Positions 24,172 through 37,330 of a DNA stretch of 64,000 nucleotides are shown piece by piece. Position 1 is the first letter of the stretch. Every line of letters begins with the position of its first letter. The position numbers were made by a program, and so were the translations under genes. Source of the DNA: Liolophura sinensis. Its lineage: Eukaryota; Mollusca; Polyplacophora; Chitonida; Chitonidae. The DNA is taken from the NCBI RefSeq assembly GCF_032854445.1, contig NC_088296.1:7972706-8036705 (forward strand), written 5' to 3'. The notes beneath the pieces were generated by a model. That model saw only the letters and a program-made list of their open reading frames with translations. It was not told the DNA's origin and did no database searches.

Positions 24172-25438
24172 GTAAGTAAAGTATGCTAAGCGTAAGCCTC
24201 CGTGGTCGAAGGAGAATAACCCAGGAGCTTCCCAGCAATGTGGTCGGCGTGAGTTCATGTCCAATTCATGCTCGCTTCCTCTCAGACCGTACGTGGGAAA
24301 ATGTCTGAAAGCAACCTGCAGAAGGCTGTGGATTCCACTCCCCCCCCCCACCCTCCCACCACCCCCCTTCATTCCTTCAATCATAAAGCTGGCCGGCGTG
24401 GTATGAGTGCAGAGTAAAACACCAATCAAATAAATTTAAAAAATCAAACTCCAAGCAATCCAGATTTTTTTTGTGCATATAGGTAGTCTCTATCTGTAAG
24501 CATCATGTTTGGAAGTCCATCTTCTGTGTGAAGGTTTGCACACTTCACGTCAATGACAAATAGCACAAAAAAAAAAAAGAAAAAGTATTTTCCACATCAG
24601 TATATCCATTATGCTGCCTTGTGATGTGCTCTAATGCAGTGCACTTGCTTTTAGAATTATGAACAAATAACAAGCGACCATAGTCTAAAAGAAATTTGAC
24701 GACACCTTTTGCCCTCTGCCAAGGAATTTATGTTTTTGCCACTGTGTAGAGCTGTCTTTGATTTCTGTCTATCTCTCTGTCTGTCTGAAACAAATGTGTA
24801 AACGGATTTGGAAAAAAATGTATACAGATATGCATTGCGTTATTGACAGTTCCTTTAAATAAACATGGTCAGAATTTGGATATCAAAGTAGACATTTTAG
24901 AGACAGCCGCCACAACTGGTAGATATTTTGACATTTGACTTGAAATAGTGCTCAGTAGCTCAGTTTCGGTTTCTTTGGAAGTACTCGCTGGATGGTTTTC
25001 TACATGTAACTACTTGAGGCTGGTGTTACGGTGACTAATGTACCAATAACCAAATCTCGCCTCCAGTGAGTACGGGAGATTCATGATCCCTCAGCAACGC
25101 AATATTAATAAATCGGCTCGAGATATGAACCAGATTCTCAGCTGAACTTCACTGGAGTCTTGTTGGAATTTTGCCAGACTGTAGCGTTTTGTCCTAATTT
25201 CAACTGAATCCGGACACACTCCGGCCATGTCATTCAATAATCACCGTTTCCGGTTTCGGACAAATGCGTGTGAGAAACGATGACCGCAATCCGCTTATAT
25301 AGAAAACTCACAATATACAGTGAACAAGCATTGGAAAGGTAAATGAAACTGTGAAATTTGAAGAAAAAAGAAAATAAATGTGAAATTTAAAGAGGAAAAA
25401 AAAATTTACGATGTTCATAGATTGTACTGTTATTGCAG
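24172..25438 (+). other. Gene A intron 8
   Basis: A full-length forward SINE lies at 24,190-24,435. The remainder shows no recognisable feature. Confidence 0.5.
24190..24435 (+). mobile_element. SINE, near full length
   Basis: The head TAAGCCTCCGTGGTCGAAGG, CAATGTGGTCGGCGTGAGTT and the tail GAGTAAAACACCAATCAAAT match the family. An oligo-C expansion sits in the middle. It is not seen in gene B. Confidence 0.85.
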
Positions 25439-25970
25439 GAGGCATCAACATTTAAAACATCCGGGGAATGGCACTTATTCTAATGGGGACCCCAATTCGA
25501 ACGGCGCAATTGACCTGGGAAGTACTTCTGTTGACGCCACAAACACCACGTCTTTGCAAGGGCACATACCCGGTGGCTACCTTAATTTCCACACTGGTAG
25601 TGACACAACAGCTGTGTTACGTATTGGTCTAGGATCAGCTTCTAGCTCTGGTGAAACTGAAACTGCCTTTTACGACAGCGTCATCGAAAGTACACCACAA
25701 CAGCGCAATGTGACAATCGGCCAGAACAACGATGCTAATAACCGGAGTCGGGCAACATCAGATAGCCTTCGACTGAGTGTCAATCCAAGTTCTGGAGCTG
25801 TAGAGAGACCGGAAGTGCCACAGGCTGACCTAGGCACAGGGTCTGGCACTGACGTCCTTACACGTGACAGACTCCCCTCTTACATAAACCTCAACGACGG
25901 AACTGGCATTTACAGCCATGCCAATACACCCGACATGTCGGAGGGAAACCTCTATACGACCCTAAAATAG
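25439..25970 (+). CDS. Gene A last exon: cytoplasmic tail with tyrosine motifs
   Basis: The phase 2 acceptor TATTGCAG|G joins QRHQHLKHPGNG.. and runs 176 residues to a TAG stop. Tyrosines sit in TYSNG, GGYLNF, FYDSV, SYINL, IYSHA and LYTTL, giving three YxN (a known SH2-binding type for Grb2) and several Yxx[LV] motifs. None matches a strict ITIM. This tail is unrelated in alignment to those of B and C apart from the motif style. Confidence 0.75.
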
Positions 25971-26006
25971 TAGTTCGATGTACACATCCTTGAAATGTAT
26001 AGTTTT

Positions 26007-26012
26007 AATAAA
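26007..26012 (+). promoter_or_regulatory. Poly(A) signal of gene A
   Basis: AATAAA lies 37 bases after the stop codon of the tail exon. A second AATAAA follows near 26,052. Confidence 0.6.
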
Positions 26013-26479
26013 ATCGTGATGTTTGAGATAAAGTGAACTTATACAAAAGCCAATAAACACGGGAGATATGTTCACATCCAGCCTGGTGAGGTAGACAATT
26101 GCACCCAGAATGTTCTGTTTAGATTAGTCTTCAAGATGTTAGATCAGTTTCTAGATTGATCAATTCGTCTCGTTTGTATCGGTTGAGGACAATTAGGACT
26201 AAATAAATACAAAAACTTCCTTTTACTTCACTGGTGTAGAATTACTTTAGATAATGTGTTGTCATCAAATTGCCATGTTATTATAATAGCAGTGTAAATA
26301 CCAAAGTAAATTTAGTGTTTCCATTGACTAACAAAAGGTATGTACATTTGTTTTGCGTGGAAATGATCGTCGCCTTAATTATGTTTGGGGTAACATTACT
26401 GTGGTGTTTTCTAGGAAAAAGCAATTGGCATTGGTGTTATGTTGCAGAACTGTCTTCCTCGTATCTTGACAAAAACTGG

Positions 26480-26695
26480 GCCGGGGGCCTCCGTGGTTCC
26501 GTTGGTTTGCGCCCTAGCGCGGCGTAATGACGCAGGAGCATGTCACCAAACCCGTCACTCTGAAATCAACTCGAGCTTATGCTGTCTTCCTCTTGGAGCC
26601 GTACGTGGGGAGGGCTGGTTTCCTCCGACCATACTGCTGGCCGCCGTTTTATAAGTAAGTTATTTTCGAGCACGCGCAAAACACCAATCAAACAA
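26480..26695 (+). mobile_element. SINE, near full length
   Basis: GGCCTCCGTGGTTCCGTTGG, GGAGCCGTACGTGGGGAGGG and the tail CAAAACACCAATCAAAC match the family. Confidence 0.85.
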
Positions 26696-26934
26696 AAAAA
26701 ATCAATACAAACTGGGCCCGTCAGCTGTTGGATGCATGTCTGACAGGGCTTTTACCACACACGAATGTGCGTATAATGGAGTATATCATCCAAAGGACAA
26801 ATTAAGCCTAAAAACATCGTACATCTCGTCTAATTGGGATACATTTGGAAATGCCTGCCACTATTAAGGTGTTTTTGTTATTTATGGAATGACAGGCCAA
26901 GGAAGCCCCAAACGGCTCCCTGGCGACTGCATAC

Positions 26935-27250
26935 ATGTAACAATATTAACCCGAACCCTGGGCAAGTCTTATATGTACCCATGTTAACTTTTACTCTGAC
27001 CAAGTCATTAGGGTACCCCTGTTAACTGGTACAATGGTCAAGTCGTACATGTACACATGTTAACTCGTACCCTGACCAAGTGTTACACGTACACATGTTA
27101 ATTCGCAACATATTCAAGTCGTACATGTACTCATGCCAACTCGTACTATGTTAAATTTTGCACCCTATTCAAGTCGTCTTGTTACTTATGTTAACTCGTA
27201 CCCTGGCCAAGTAGTTCATGTACTTATGTTAACTCGCACCTTGACCAAGC
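26935..27250. repeat. Degenerate minisatellite of about 38 bp
   Basis: About eight diverged units of the form AACTCGTACCCTGACCAAGT + CGTACATGTACACATGTT are present. No coding frame persists through them. Confidence 0.7.
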
Positions 27251-27343
27251 CTGACTTATTAGTGTATTTATTTAATATGCAGGCGCATAGATCCCTTAAT
27301 TTAGGAATGACACCTAACACTTTCTTTTCTTGTGTCTTTAATT

Positions 27344-27395
27344 TATTTTTTGATTTGATTAGTGTTTTACGCCGTTCTCAAGAATATTGTGTCTT
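27344..27395 (-). mobile_element. SINE tail fragment
   Basis: TTTGATTAGTGTTTTACGCC and GTTCTCAAGAATATT match the reverse of the SINE tail. Confidence 0.75.
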
Positions 27396-27516
27396 TGGCG
27401 TATGTCACATAAGACATTATACGTAACAATATGGTAATCTTCCGATTTTAAAACACGTGCATTTCGTGCGCTGTCGTCGTATTGCAGTGAGAATAAGAGG
27501 TCGAAGCCAGAAGTGT

Positions 27517-28280
<764 letters not shown>

Positions 28281-29950
28281 TTGAATTCATTAAAGGTACC
28301 TAAAGTAATGATAAGTTTATGTATTTTTGTACTTTCCTTGTGATTTTAGTTTTTACTCTTGTGCTGTAGAGTTGGAAAGAAAACTCAATTACTTGTTTAA
28401 CGCCCGTAGTCCTTTCTTTACGTCATTGTGCGTATACGGCTGTGCTGCATTCAACACAAATTGAGAAACCGCTATGGAAGTCCTCTAACCAATACAACAG
28501 AGTAGTCCAAGGAAAATCAAAAAACCCACCCATTCAAGACGACTGGTCACAACACACAGTGGCTAAAATCGGATAGTATCGACGATATTTGCCATTTAAT
28601 GAATGAATGAGTATGGCTTAACGCCACATCGGCAATATTTCAGCCATATCGTGGCGAAATATTTGCCATTTAAATGATGTGTTTGTCTTTGTGAACCCTA
28701 TTCGTAGCGAATTAAAACTTGTATATAAATGCATAAATGCTGATTTAACATGTTAGCCCTCTGTTATTGTAAACTGCAAGTATAAAAATTATTTTTTATA
28801 AATTAGAATAAGTGTTCTAATATCATTTTCTTGGCATATTTTAGTAGCGAGTATGGCTGATTTTACAGACAGCTGAATAGAGGCGACTCTCTTAAAGGAA
28901 TATATTATAATACACAGATTTAAAAGAGACATATATACACTAATTAAAGTGAAATACAAAATACAGCATGCAACCCCCTGTCTTACATAGCCTAGTTGAG
29001 TTCAACTGCAACAAGTATATGTGAGACACAATTCGAATGCATGTACTGGACCCGGGCAGGGTGGAATTAAGGCAAGTTATATAAACGTCAGTATAAAAGT
29101 CCTTAGATTGATGTCACATGCACGTCCGATGAATTACGTTTTTTACTTATTGTATTATTTGTTTGAGTGGTTACTTGATTAATAATAATTCCAGATTGTT
29201 GGAAGTTATACTATAAATTGTGTTGGCGTCCTCGTCGTCTAAAAGAGCATTTTGGGAGTGAGAAATTAGAATATGCAAGCAACAAAAGTTGATTTACAAA
29301 AGCATGATGACACTGACGATCATGCAGTAGCCCCCTATATGCTTATATAGATGAGATTATAGAGTAGCTGTTATGAATGGTGAATTATGTCGGGGCCTCG
29401 AGTTGTAAAGTCAGGGGTAAAAAAAAACTGTTTCTCCTTCAAAAAAATTTTTTTTCACCTTGTAAGTTTCTTTTTACTTTCCCATATTTTTTTTCACCAT
29501 ATCAAGTTCATTTGCCACCGTCTTAGTAATATATTATTAGGTTAACTCAGTGAGTTCAAGTCGGAAGGGGGCAGAGAGGGGGCGGGGAACATGATAGTTA
29601 AACGTTTTAATTTTATATACTCCATAATACACAGTAACTTCCGTGTTCGGCGCGAATAGCCGAAGCTGCACGAAGTGGCTGCGAAGCTTGAGAAATGTCG
29701 ATCTGGGTTCAGAGGACGTTTTTTACCCCTTTTGTGAATTCAACAAAAATATTATCACAACAAAACCAGCTAATATTTTGTACATCTAAAATATACAGGA
29801 GTATATGTGTTGAGGACACAGTCCTGTATATGCAATACATTAGTGTGTCTCACTTTTGCCAACATAGTATAAGGCACACACATATAGGCGTTTTTACGAC
29901 ATACAAGAAAGAAGTGCAAATGTTTTTCAGTCGAAAGACGCTGAGAAGAG

Positions 29951-29993
29951 ATGTCGGACTGTGGCCTTTCCTCATCATTTCTGTTTGCGATAA
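29951..29993 (+). CDS. Gene C exon 1: signal peptide
   Basis: ATG in GAAGAG-ATGTCG, as in genes A and B, opens MSDCGLSSSFLFAI and ends in phase 1 at GCGATAA|GTAAGT. It is 43 nt, like the other two. The signal is shorter and less hydrophobic than in A, so the call leans on position, phase and leader similarity. Confidence 0.6.
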
Positions 29994-31687
29994 GTAAGTT
30001 ACTTTATTAATTCACGTGCTGACTGACGGACTGCCAGATGGACAGTCATGTAATTGTAGACACCTTTGCTAAACCCATCACCTATTATAGCAGAGAACAT
30101 AAGACTCGATCAGCCTAGTAATTGCATACTATCTAGTTATTATGTAGCATTTAATTTTGACTTTGCATCAGTTAGTCAATGCGTCATATTGTCTACAGTA
30201 ATGACAAGCAGACTGGAGTGTTACTAGACCATGTTTTAGCCGGTCAAGCGGTCATCTAGTGAGTCAAGAATTCAAGCGGCGTTGAAAAGTTACATGTTAG
30301 GAATGAAATATTTGCAAACGTATGCATACATCTGCAAAAGTCTCTCTAGTTCATTCTGAGACAGTGACACTAATGTCGTAAGTTAGAAGTAAAGTCTAGT
30401 GTTAAAACTCAAGATAAAGGCTTGTGGAAAAGTTTTGGAAATTTCGGAAACTGTTTCGGAAACGCATATGACATTGAACAATACAGTGTGAAAATAGGTG
30501 AAAGTGGAAGGCTTAGATTGCTTAAGATTTACAATGAAATACTTTTTCGTGAAAATGAGGTCCTATATAGTGCCTGTTTCACGTAACAGTCGAGGCAAAA
30601 CGCTTGGCATAACTTCTTTACAACACAGAGTCAAGGGTTGTATAGTAATTGTTTGATCCAGCGTTACGACAGCTGTGTACAACGGACTCCTGTCCATCTG
30701 ATCTGCAGGGGTCAGATCCTTAACCAATATGGTCGGTCGTACCTATTAAACTCCAGATACATGGAGTGCAGTTTTAATTCAGTAAGTTTGTAGGTTACTG
30801 GGCGAGGGCCGGTTGTTTTTTCCGGACACTCTGGTCTCCCCAAGCACAAATAAATCCGGGAAAGAAGTCCTAAATATCAATAAACTAAATATAAAAAACA
30901 CATTCAAAGATCTTGACAACTAACAGTTTTGGATACGTGAAAATAAAATGTCACATATTGAGGCAACGTTCCAGTTTTGAGTGGCATTAACGTTAACCAG
31001 GAGCCATCCCGACAAAAGTTAAAACCAAATGTTAGTTTAAATCCGCAAGCATTGATGACAGTTCTCATCGTGTGAATCCAACTTTAGACTTTCTTCTTTA
31101 CATTTTAGTCAAATGACACAGTTTAATAAAGCCAGATGTCAAGGCAAAATGATCCCAACGGTCTTCTATAATTATTCAGTTTTATTAAACACGCTCTGTT
31201 CAAAGGCCATATCCGGGGTTATCTGAATAAGTGTAATTTGATAAGTGAATTACAAGTCAGGTTTTGAATCGAACTTGTGATTTCTCTATGCAAGTGTGAC
31301 TTAAACTCCGTATGTTGGTTCATGTGGGAAATACACTATGGCTCTGAATAACTTCTTTTCAATACGTAAACATTGCGGAGTATGTACCTCACAGAAAGGA
31401 TCATTTCACACTATCCACGAAAGTAGTTCGATTTTCCTTTACAACTGTATTAAACCGAGTAAATGCATTCATGACTCTAAATGTAAAGACCTACAATTCT
31501 TTTGAATTCGTTTCAACTGAGGAAAATGCAACTGAGGTATTATCTTCTACCTGGTCTTTAGGGATCTCATTATATACGTACATTTTGGCTTGAGTAATTC
31601 ATTGGGAAAATGGATGCTTATGTAGCTACCGTATGTGTATGCATTCTACATGCTGAAATCACCCTGTATTAGTTAACTATTAAACAT

Positions 31688-32575
31688 ATGAAGTGACGCC
31701 ATTGATTTCAATATGGAAAGCCAAACCCACCACAGAATCTACTGTTTCAAATATATTTCTCCACTCGGTTGAACAAATAATAGAAAAAAAAGATTACAAA
31801 TATTTTTGTGGACAGTTTTATGATGTTTGTACATTTGACATACACATTATGTTATTTTTTTAGTTGACTTCAACAAATATCCACTTGACTAACACCAGAA
31901 AATGCTTCCAGGTTAAAGAACATAGTTATGCAGAAATAGATCATTTCCTTGTTCCAAAAGTCAAAGTTTCACCTTTGATGTTCATGATAGGTTATAACGT
32001 TTGACACCCAGTGGAATCCTTCCAGTTGTCTGACTGTACGACCATCCAGCCTGCGGATGGTCGTGGGTATCCGCCGGGCTCTACCCGGTTTCCTACCACC
32101 ATAATGCTGGCCGTATAAGTGAAATATTCTTGAGTAAAATACCAATAAAATAAAATAAATAAAAAAAATAGATAAATCCTCCCAGTCCCCATATCACAAA
32201 CACAGTAGTAATTCGTCTCAAGATTCTTTTTAAAATGACTTTAAATTAGATAACTATTAAAGATCTAAAGTGATGACATTGATTTTAATTTTGTAAGGAA
32301 AGCCCACCGTAGAATCTACTGTTTCAAATATGTTTCTCCACTTGGTTGAACAAATAATATAAAGGAGAATCGAACTACTTTCCTGGACAGTTTATTAATA
32401 TTTGTACAATCCACATACGCATTATGCTATTGTTTTAGTTGACAGGTATCCACATAGCTAACACCCATAACTACTTCTGGGTGAAAGGACATAGTTATTT
32501 CTAAACAGATTATTTCCTTGTTTCCAAAAGTCAAAGTTTCACATTTGATGTTCATGATAGATTATAACATTTAAC
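31688..32575. repeat. Direct duplication of about 320 bp
   Basis: Shared blocks include AGAATCTACTGTTTCAAATA, GGTTGAACAAATAAT, TTAGTTGAC..ATCCAC and CAAAAGTCAAAGTTTCAC. The copies start about 575 bp apart. The SINE in the gap arrived in or after the duplication. Confidence 0.7.
32042..32175 (+). mobile_element. SINE, 5'-truncated
   Basis: CCAGCCTGCGGATGGTCGTG through ..GCCGTATAAGTGAAATATTC matches the family tail. Confidence 0.85.
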
Positions 32576-33274
32576 TTCAATGATATTTGATTATCAAAGC
32601 ACTATATCCCAAAGGCGAAACCATCCAGCTGTCAATTTCACAAACATATAAACTTAAGTCTGAGCTTAATCCTTGTATGTGCACATTGGTCAGAAGTTAA
32701 GGAACAGACATGCGTTAAACAGTAATACTATAATTGGGAATTGGTGTTTTTTTATCTATATAGTCCATCACACAACTCTGTGTTCAAAAGATCCTAATGT
32801 TAGAGCCCAAACAATGAAGTGTTAGTTCAGAACAGTTCCTTTGTATGTATCTTTGGGGTTTTTAAGTCGTACTTTACATAATTTTTCAGGCTTGTGCCGA
32901 CAAGTGGAGATGTGTTGTGTATACATATGCTGTGTGTTCTTGTGGCAGAGAACGTCCATGCCGCCATGGTGCTGCCGTCTTTGAAGTTTCATGCGAAAGT
33001 CCCCACACCCAGTCACATTATACTGACCCCGGCCCAGCTAGTCAGCTTCCCTTTATCTAACTTCTCTGCGTCCAGCACCAAGAAAGAACAGTTTGTGGTC
33101 ATATCTGAATACAAATTATTCTGTTTAATTCATCTCCCACAGATTCTAATCTGGGTTTGTGTCACAAACAGAACAATCTGCCTGTAGGATCAGTGTGGAA
33201 TACGTGTACATCATTTTTTTATGTGAACTGCCTGTAATGACTTCGTTGTCTCAAATGTCACAATTTGTCTTCAG

Positions 33275-33445
33275 TATTGACAGCTACAACTACAACAAGA
33301 GCTAATGTCAGCGGTATTTTATCACCTTGTGACGTCAACAGTGAATGTCCCGACAATGCCAGCTGCCTTTATTTTGTCGACAGAAAACAGTGCGCCTGCA
33401 ACGAGGGATACGTGGCGGCCCTCAGTTTGCCCGTCTGTGAAACAG
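33275..33445 (+). CDS. Gene C exon 2: EGF-like module
   Basis: A 57-codon phase 1-1 exon (GTCTTCAG|TA .. AACAG|GTTAGA) begins LTATTTTRANVSG, with an N-glycosylation sequon (NVS). Six cysteines follow (CDVNSEC, ASC, QCAC, VC) with NEGYVAA as in gene A. Intron read-through meets TAG after one codon. Confidence 0.8.
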
Positions 33446-33608
33446 GTTAGAAAAAGAAAAGTAAAACCTACTAACACAAACATTATGTGTAAAGTTCTTA
33501 AAACAAATTTTGTCTTTTTTGTCTAAAGTTACCGCTCGATATAAAGATATACAGCTTTGTGTGATCTGTTTGTTTATAGAGTATGATAAACTTGACATAT
33601 CATTCCAG

Positions 33609-33911
33609 CTGTGCATTTGAACCAACCGTGTATAACAAGGTGTGCTGGGTTCTTTATGGTGTGCGATCCGGGTTCAAAGCTCTGTGTGTGTCAAGCTGAG
33701 TATGTACCTGCAGCAGACGGCAAAAACTGTGTTGAGAAAGGCAAAGGGTTGCTGGGAGAATCATGTGAAGCCGGGTGTGTTTTCAACCTCGAGCAGGTCT
33801 GTGTTGACGGAGTTTGCGTATGTAACTCCAGCTTAAGGCCTATGACCAAGAAAGAGATTCGTGCCTGGAATAATCCTCAACGTCAGTGTATAAACAGTAC
33901 ATACTCGACAG
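33609..33911 (+). CDS. Gene C exon 3: double EB-type cysteine module
   Basis: A 101-codon phase 1-1 exon (CATTCCAG|CT .. ACAG|GTAAGC) has 12 cysteines in the same order as gene A exon 4: CITRCAGFFMVC..LCVCQAEY..NC, then ESCEAGC..VCVDGVCVCNSSLRP..QC. It shares the LRPMTKKEI-type segment. There is no length change relative to A. Confidence 0.85.
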
Positions 33912-33959
33912 GTAAGCCTAATCTGCTTGAAAGTTCTTGATCAACTTGCAGTCATGAAA

Positions 33960-34190
33960 TTTATAAACTGAGTAATGCTAGAATGTATTTTGTTTTACAG
34001 CAGACTATTGCGTTAAATGCCACGCTCATATTCTAATAATTCGACATAACGGTTCTATTACACTAACAGAATATTGTGTTGAATATGACAGAATTGTATG
34101 TTGTGATAACAGAATTATCGAAAAGATAAGAAACTTTCTGCAAAAATTAACAGATTTTTTTTTAAAGGTTGCCAGATTTCTGCCTTGTTT
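33960..34190. mobile_element. MITE-like element
   Basis: GCTAGAATGTATTTTGTTTT, ACAGAATATTGTGTTGAATA and a closing TTTCTGCAAAAATTAACAG match the family ends seen at 62,991-63,192. Confidence 0.5.
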
Positions 34191-34439
34191 ATTATTCCGA
34201 CGCCTTATGTCGCCTTAGCGACGACGGTTTTTGCCGCTTCCATTAACCTTGCCTCCTAAATCAGTAATATGGACGGAATGCGGAAAGAGGCACCTCCGCT
34301 TGTTCTAAATTAATATCCATACACAATAAAATAGTAGAGTCTAACATATTTTCTCATACTTCCTGCTTAAGAGATAGATTTAGGGCCGTTTTGCACACAG
34401 CGCAGACTAGTGTTCAATTCTGGGTTTATTATCACCCGA

Positions 34440-35486
34440 CATTTGCATTTTTGTGTCATCGTGTACGTGATAGATATGTACATAGGGATAACAGCGCTGT
34501 CTATGTGGTTGATCACAATGCAGATTGCCAGAGATTCTGAACGCTCTGTCCATACCTGCCAACGAGAATGTTATACTCATTGTAAAATTTGAGAAACTTA
34601 GAATAAAGGCTTTAGATGGAGTATCCTTGACAAACTAGTTTTTGAACTAGCAACTTGTGACGCAGATTAAAGTCCTCACAATTAACGCAAGATCTGACAA
34701 ATGCTACAAGGCGAGATATGTATACGCCATATGCAGGACCCTTTGGTATATTGCTATCCAAATGATTATAACTTACAAAATCAAAAATGAAGTTGTCCCC
34801 TTTGTCGTAAAGGCGGCCTGAAAGGAGACCTTGTTCGTCATTGTACAGATATAGATCCAAATAAGATGTACTATCAGGACTATCTGTTGTCTTCTTGAAA
34901 TCCAATGAAGGCGGAAAGATTTCCTTCACTGCTTCAGCAATATGGGGATTTTTCAACGCCAGTAGATCATCAATATACCGCTTGGTAAATGAAAAGGATG
35001 GAGCTTTAAAGATATTACTTTTAAGTAATTTCTGCATATAGTCGTATTCATAGGAAAATAGGTATAGGTCGTCCAAAAGAGGCGCGCAATTGGTACCCAT
35101 GGAATACCTATGCACTGTTGGTAAATGGTATCCCCGAATTTTACATAGGTGTTATTAATGAGAAGTTCAAGAAATTCAATAAATAATGTAACATCCCATG
35201 AGTGGTAACCTTTATAAAGAGTAGAACTAAAGAAAACATTATTGCTTCTGACGTTAATGTAACGATGACCTACTTTGGTAAATACGAAGAGAATTAACGA
35301 TGATATTCTTTTAGTTAGATCTTTGTGAGAAATCGCAGTATAGAGGGTAGAGAAATCCCATGTGGATACGTCTTTGTACAGTATATGCATGTGAGCATTA
35401 AGATCTGCAGGAGTTGTTAAGAATCCACATGCAGTTGACAGACGACCATAGTGACAAATCACTGTGTATTGAGATAAAATAAACAT
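34440..35486 (-). pseudogene. Reverse-transcriptase element, frameshifted
   Basis: Read on the minus strand, the segment 35,486-35,100 has TWDFSTLYTAISHKDL and GHRYINV, then shifts frame. The segment 35,115-34,612 has MGTNCAPLLDDLYLFSYE, the catalytic RYIDD, SYLDLYLYND, LYDKGDNFIFDF and PAYGVYISRLV. This RT type is common in invertebrate genomes and may be Penelope-like, but I cannot place it firmly. Its 3' end also persists in genes A and B at equivalent introns. Confidence 0.7.
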
Positions 35487-35569
35487 CAGAGTAACAAATA
35501 ATGTATTTTGAATAAGGTATTTAATTACAGTTATAATAAAGGTGATTTATTCTGACCAGCCCGGTTTGC

Positions 35570-35730
35570 TCCATCCATAATTAATCATAGAGGTTCTATT
35601 AGACTAACAGAATATTGTGTTGGATATGACAGAATATTGTGTTATAATAACAAAACACATGCTTGCATCATTCCGCTAAGCAACTTTGTGCCAAAAATTA
35701 ACAGAAAAATTTTTGGATGTGGCCTAGTTT
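35570..35730. mobile_element. MITE-like element
   Basis: AGAGGTTCTATTAGACTAAC, GAATATTGTGTTGGATATGA and AAAAATTAACAGAAAAA resemble the 33,960-34,190 copy. Confidence 0.5.
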
Positions 35731-36310
35731 TCAACCTGCCGTGTTTGTTATGCCTTATGACGCATGTGTGACGACTGTTTTGCCGCCTTAAGTAACCTGG
35801 CCGCCTAAATCAGTAGTATGGACGTTTCGGAAAGAGACGCATCCATTTGTTTTAAATTAGTATGCATACAAATTAAAATAGTTGAGTAGAATGTATTTCT
35901 TCTTCCTCTATGCTTGAGGGGTCGATTTGAGGGCCGTTTCGCCGACTGCACAGTCTAACGTTTCTTGGGACTACCAGTAATTCACCATGGGGTGTGCATA
36001 TAGACATATACTCAACACAAAAATAAGCCCACGAAGCGATATTATGTTCTTTTCTCCCAGTGTTATATAACGTGTTAACTCAACAAGTACGTCTGTCCAT
36101 ACGTCTGTTTTCTCTATCCATGAAACTGACAACAGCTGTGTGCAGAAGTGAAATATTCTGGATAACAGCATTCTACAAAAGTAAATGAAATCAGTCAAAA
36201 TAGAACATTTACCATATGTTTTGGATTTGGTAAACAGTAAGATAACTATGAACTCATTCTGTTAAATATAAAGAAAGGTCCACATCCGGCAAGTAATACC
36301 TTTGTTAATC

Positions 36311-36466
36311 ATAGCCCTGGATACATATTGCCTATTCGGCATCACTTTTGACTCGCATGGACTCGCCCTGCCACAACAAGACACATAATATGTGCACACA
36401 CCTAATGACTCCTCGTCGTCATATGACTGAAAAATTGTCAAGTACGATGTAGAACCCTACGCATAT
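36311..36466 (+). mobile_element. Second SINE family, 5'-truncated
   Basis: CGTCATATGACTGAAAAATT + GTCAAGTACGATG matches the tail of the element at 61,653-61,912. Confidence 0.65.
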
Positions 36467-37256
36467 ACAGATACACAAACATACATGTATTTTATATACA
36501 GGCATTGTGTCTTATGTATTATAATAAAAGTCTTACAGCACAGAGAATAAAATCAAATCAGTGATGACAGTTACGTACCTAACAGATGGTTACACGTATT
36601 ACCTGTGAAACCCTGCAATTGGTCAATTTACCACAGGTAGGAGGGTTTTATCTTTGTCTTCTCACTGTTCATGTATATACCTAATAGTAAATACGTGCAG
36701 ACGCCCTCTAGTACCAAGACTGAGCAGAACTTTGGAAAAACAAGCAGTGTTAATAGTGAATTGAACAGCATTATACGTCCGTAGTTTAGAATTACTCAAA
36801 GGGCTATGTTGTCATCACATAAAACATAGAATCACATTAAACATAGAATCAGGTATAACATAAAATCACATTAAACAATTTAAACGCACTCGGCAAAGAT
36901 GATTTTGACCAGTAAATTACTACTTTATGCAAGAATACAACACGATAAAATATTTAAAGGATGGAGAGCAAAACCAGAGTAGTGACTTATGCGTGATACA
37001 AAACAAATGGTCACACAAGGTATTACCGGTGAAAACTCGCCATCTGTCAATTTACATCCGTTATGGTTTTATTGTTAAACTGTTATAGACCTTTCTAGGG
37101 GGAATATTATGAGGAGAAAATGGTTTCTACAAGGGCTACTGTAAACAGAATGTAGCTTCAGTAATAAAAGTCATGTCAATAATAACAACATGTTATTTTT
37201 TGCCAAGCGTATAAAACTGTATACATTTTCATTTTGACATGAAAGATTTCGTGGTA

Positions 37257-37330
37257 TTTATTTATTTTTTTCACTGGTGTTTTACGCTGTACCTTTTTCG
37301 TCATATAAGTGACCTTGCTGACGTTTCCCC
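37257..37330 (-). mobile_element. SINE tail fragment
   Basis: TTTATTTTTTTCACTGGTGT + TTTACGC is the reverse of the common SINE tail. Confidence 0.65.

Larger units (their letters stand above)
14680..25970 (+). other. Gene A: EGF/EB-module transmembrane receptor, 8 coding exons, 530 aa
   Basis: Predicted exons are 14,680-14,722, 16,775-16,951, 17,648-17,950, 18,402-18,650, 20,688-20,801, 21,552-21,632, 24,078-24,171 and 25,439-25,970, skipping a decayed exon at 17,312-17,590. They sum to 1,593 nt, an exact frame of 530 codons plus stop. All have AG/GT borders. The protein would have a signal peptide, EGF-like module, double EB module, Thr/Pro linker with EGF-like module, two short Ser/Thr/Pro stalks, one transmembrane helix and a 177-residue tail rich in tyrosine motifs. 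Its type resembles multi-EGF or scavenger-type receptors, but no orthologue was recognised. Ligand and pathway are unknown. Confidence 0.75.
29994..33274 (+). other. Gene C intron 1
   Basis: A 320-bp segment is duplicated in direct orientation (about 31,688-32,008 and 32,264-32,575), with a forward SINE between the copies (32,042-32,175). Short open frames at 32.9-33.2 kb show no recognisable domain. Nothing else was found. Confidence 0.55.

Noticed and set aside
32894-33187. 97-residue plus-strand frame in gene C intron 1
   Set aside because: It has no recognisable domain, no splice-phase fit and no counterpart in A or B.
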